From positions 1,147,086 to 1,211,085 of the forward strand of contig NZ_SJPM01000001.1 of assembly GCF_007859915.1 (NCBI RefSeq): DNA of 64,000 nt. Reading direction: 5' to 3'. The position numbers were made by a program, and so were the translations under genes. The first letter of the stretch is position 1. Every line of letters starts with the position of its first letter. The notes under the pieces were generated by a model. It had not been told where the DNA came from and did no database searches. It saw only the letters and a list, made by a program, of their open reading frames with translations. Below, piece by piece: positions 63,696 to 64,000 of this stretch. This DNA is from Neorhodopirellula pilleata. GTDB taxonomy: Bacteria > Planctomycetota > Planctomycetia > Pirellulales > Pirellulaceae.

Positions 63696-64000
63696 CTTCG
63701 ACACGTAGACGATCGCTATTCCGACAAACAAACATCCGCCGGCGGTCGCTAGCCAAGTCGGCGGAAGGTGGCGACTGGCTTCCATGTCGGCACCCAAAAA
63801 GTCGAGCTTCTCGTGGTAGCGGGCGACGAGTTCCAAAAGTCCGTTGTGCAGGAAGTGCATCAGCATCCCCGGCAACACACTGCCGCTACGATACGCCAAC
63901 CACCCCAGCAGGAATCCCAAGAAAGTCGTCGGCAAGAATCGTTCGACCAGCAAGGTGCTGCCGACAAAAACGTGAAATAACCCAAACAAAACGGACGTCA
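63675..64000 (-). CDS. CPBP family intramembrane metalloprotease, C-terminal part (cut by window edge)
   Basis: About 108 residues of the C-terminal part; the frame continues past base 64000. Seen: FGLFHVFVGSTLLVERFLPT, TTFLGFLLGWLAYRSGSVLP and GMLMHFLHNGLLELVARYHE, which carry the second and third conserved His motifs of the CPBP (Abi) family. The Glu-Glu motif lies outside. A last helix and basic end follow. These multi-pass enzymes cleave prenylated or other membrane proteins. The last residues Val-Ala-Ser-Ser-Glu and the TAG stop come from the 7-bp repeat array. Confidence 0.85.
   Translation of the reverse strand, partial: TSVLFGLFHVFVGSTLLVERFLPTTFLGFLLGWLAYRSGSVLPGMLMHFLHNGLLELVARYHEKLDFLGADMEASRHLPPTWLATAGGCLFVGIAIVYVSKRVASSE

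Noticed and set aside
63492..63752. ORF with repeated LATRYSLLATRYSL; array considered as CRISPR
   Set aside because: Units are 7 bp with no spacers, so this is a simple tandem repeat and not CRISPR or a gene.

Overview
The window is about 64 kb of a planctomycete chromosome, most likely a Pirellulaceae member close to Rhodopirellula. The evidence is the gene content: a sulfatase, a YTV-repeat Cys-rich wall protein, DUF1559 pseudopilins, PVC-type dehydrogenase/cytochrome c fusions, a giant LEPR-XLL surface protein, and very repeat-rich intergenic DNA. No rRNA, CRISPR array, transposase or phage gene was seen. The genus is inferred, not proven.

Layout. 0-11 kb: the end of a sulfatase, a rhomboid protease, a PVC dehydrogenase/cytochrome c protein, a GT2 glycosyltransferase, a pterin dehydratase pair, an ECF-like sigma factor, a DUF1559 pseudopilin and a GYF-domain membrane protein. 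11-15 kb: a minus-strand translation operon in the order tRNA-Thr(TGT), tRNA-Tyr(GTA), tRNA-Gly(TCC), tRNA-Thr(GGT), tuf, tRNA-Trp(CCA), secE, nusG, rplK. The order is that of the Escherichia coli tufB region, but it stops at rplK with no rplA, rplJ, rplL or rpoB behind it. 15.6-22 kb: rsmG, cysD, a cysN-cysC fusion and an M3 oligopeptidase.

22-45 kb is the most interesting region. A tightly packed minus-strand operon encodes a TolC-like outer membrane factor, a shortened SecA-like ATPase, a HlyD adaptor with a signal peptide, a GAF-TM-HlyD adaptor, a PqqD-like/M50 protease/HlyD fusion, and a large AsmA-like protein. Divergent from it is a 2,069-residue surface protein with an N-terminal LEPR-XLL motif, DUF4347, beta-helix and cadherin-like domains and a C-terminal membrane helix. 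A hybrid histidine kinase overlaps its stop codon (ATGA), and an HD-GYP response regulator follows. I propose a dedicated export or assembly machine, with its substrate and signalling genes, powered by a SecA paralogue instead of an ABC or RND pump.

45-64 kb: a cation efflux protein, a DUF1080/PVC dehydrogenase/cytochrome c protein, a fatty acid desaturase overlapping a class IV aminotransferase, a DUF1559 remnant, a TPR membrane protein, ogt, a PQQ-type sugar dehydrogenase, a DUF2141 protein, the small SRP RNA directly upstream of dnaX, a YTV protein, a TPR/SH3-like protein and the end of a CPBP protease.

Intergenic DNA carries several palindromic families. Two (A and B) share their ends but differ in their cores. 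Degenerate 7-bp repeats, often in inverted pairs, lie between housekeeping genes, and in one place they supply the stop codons of two convergent genes.
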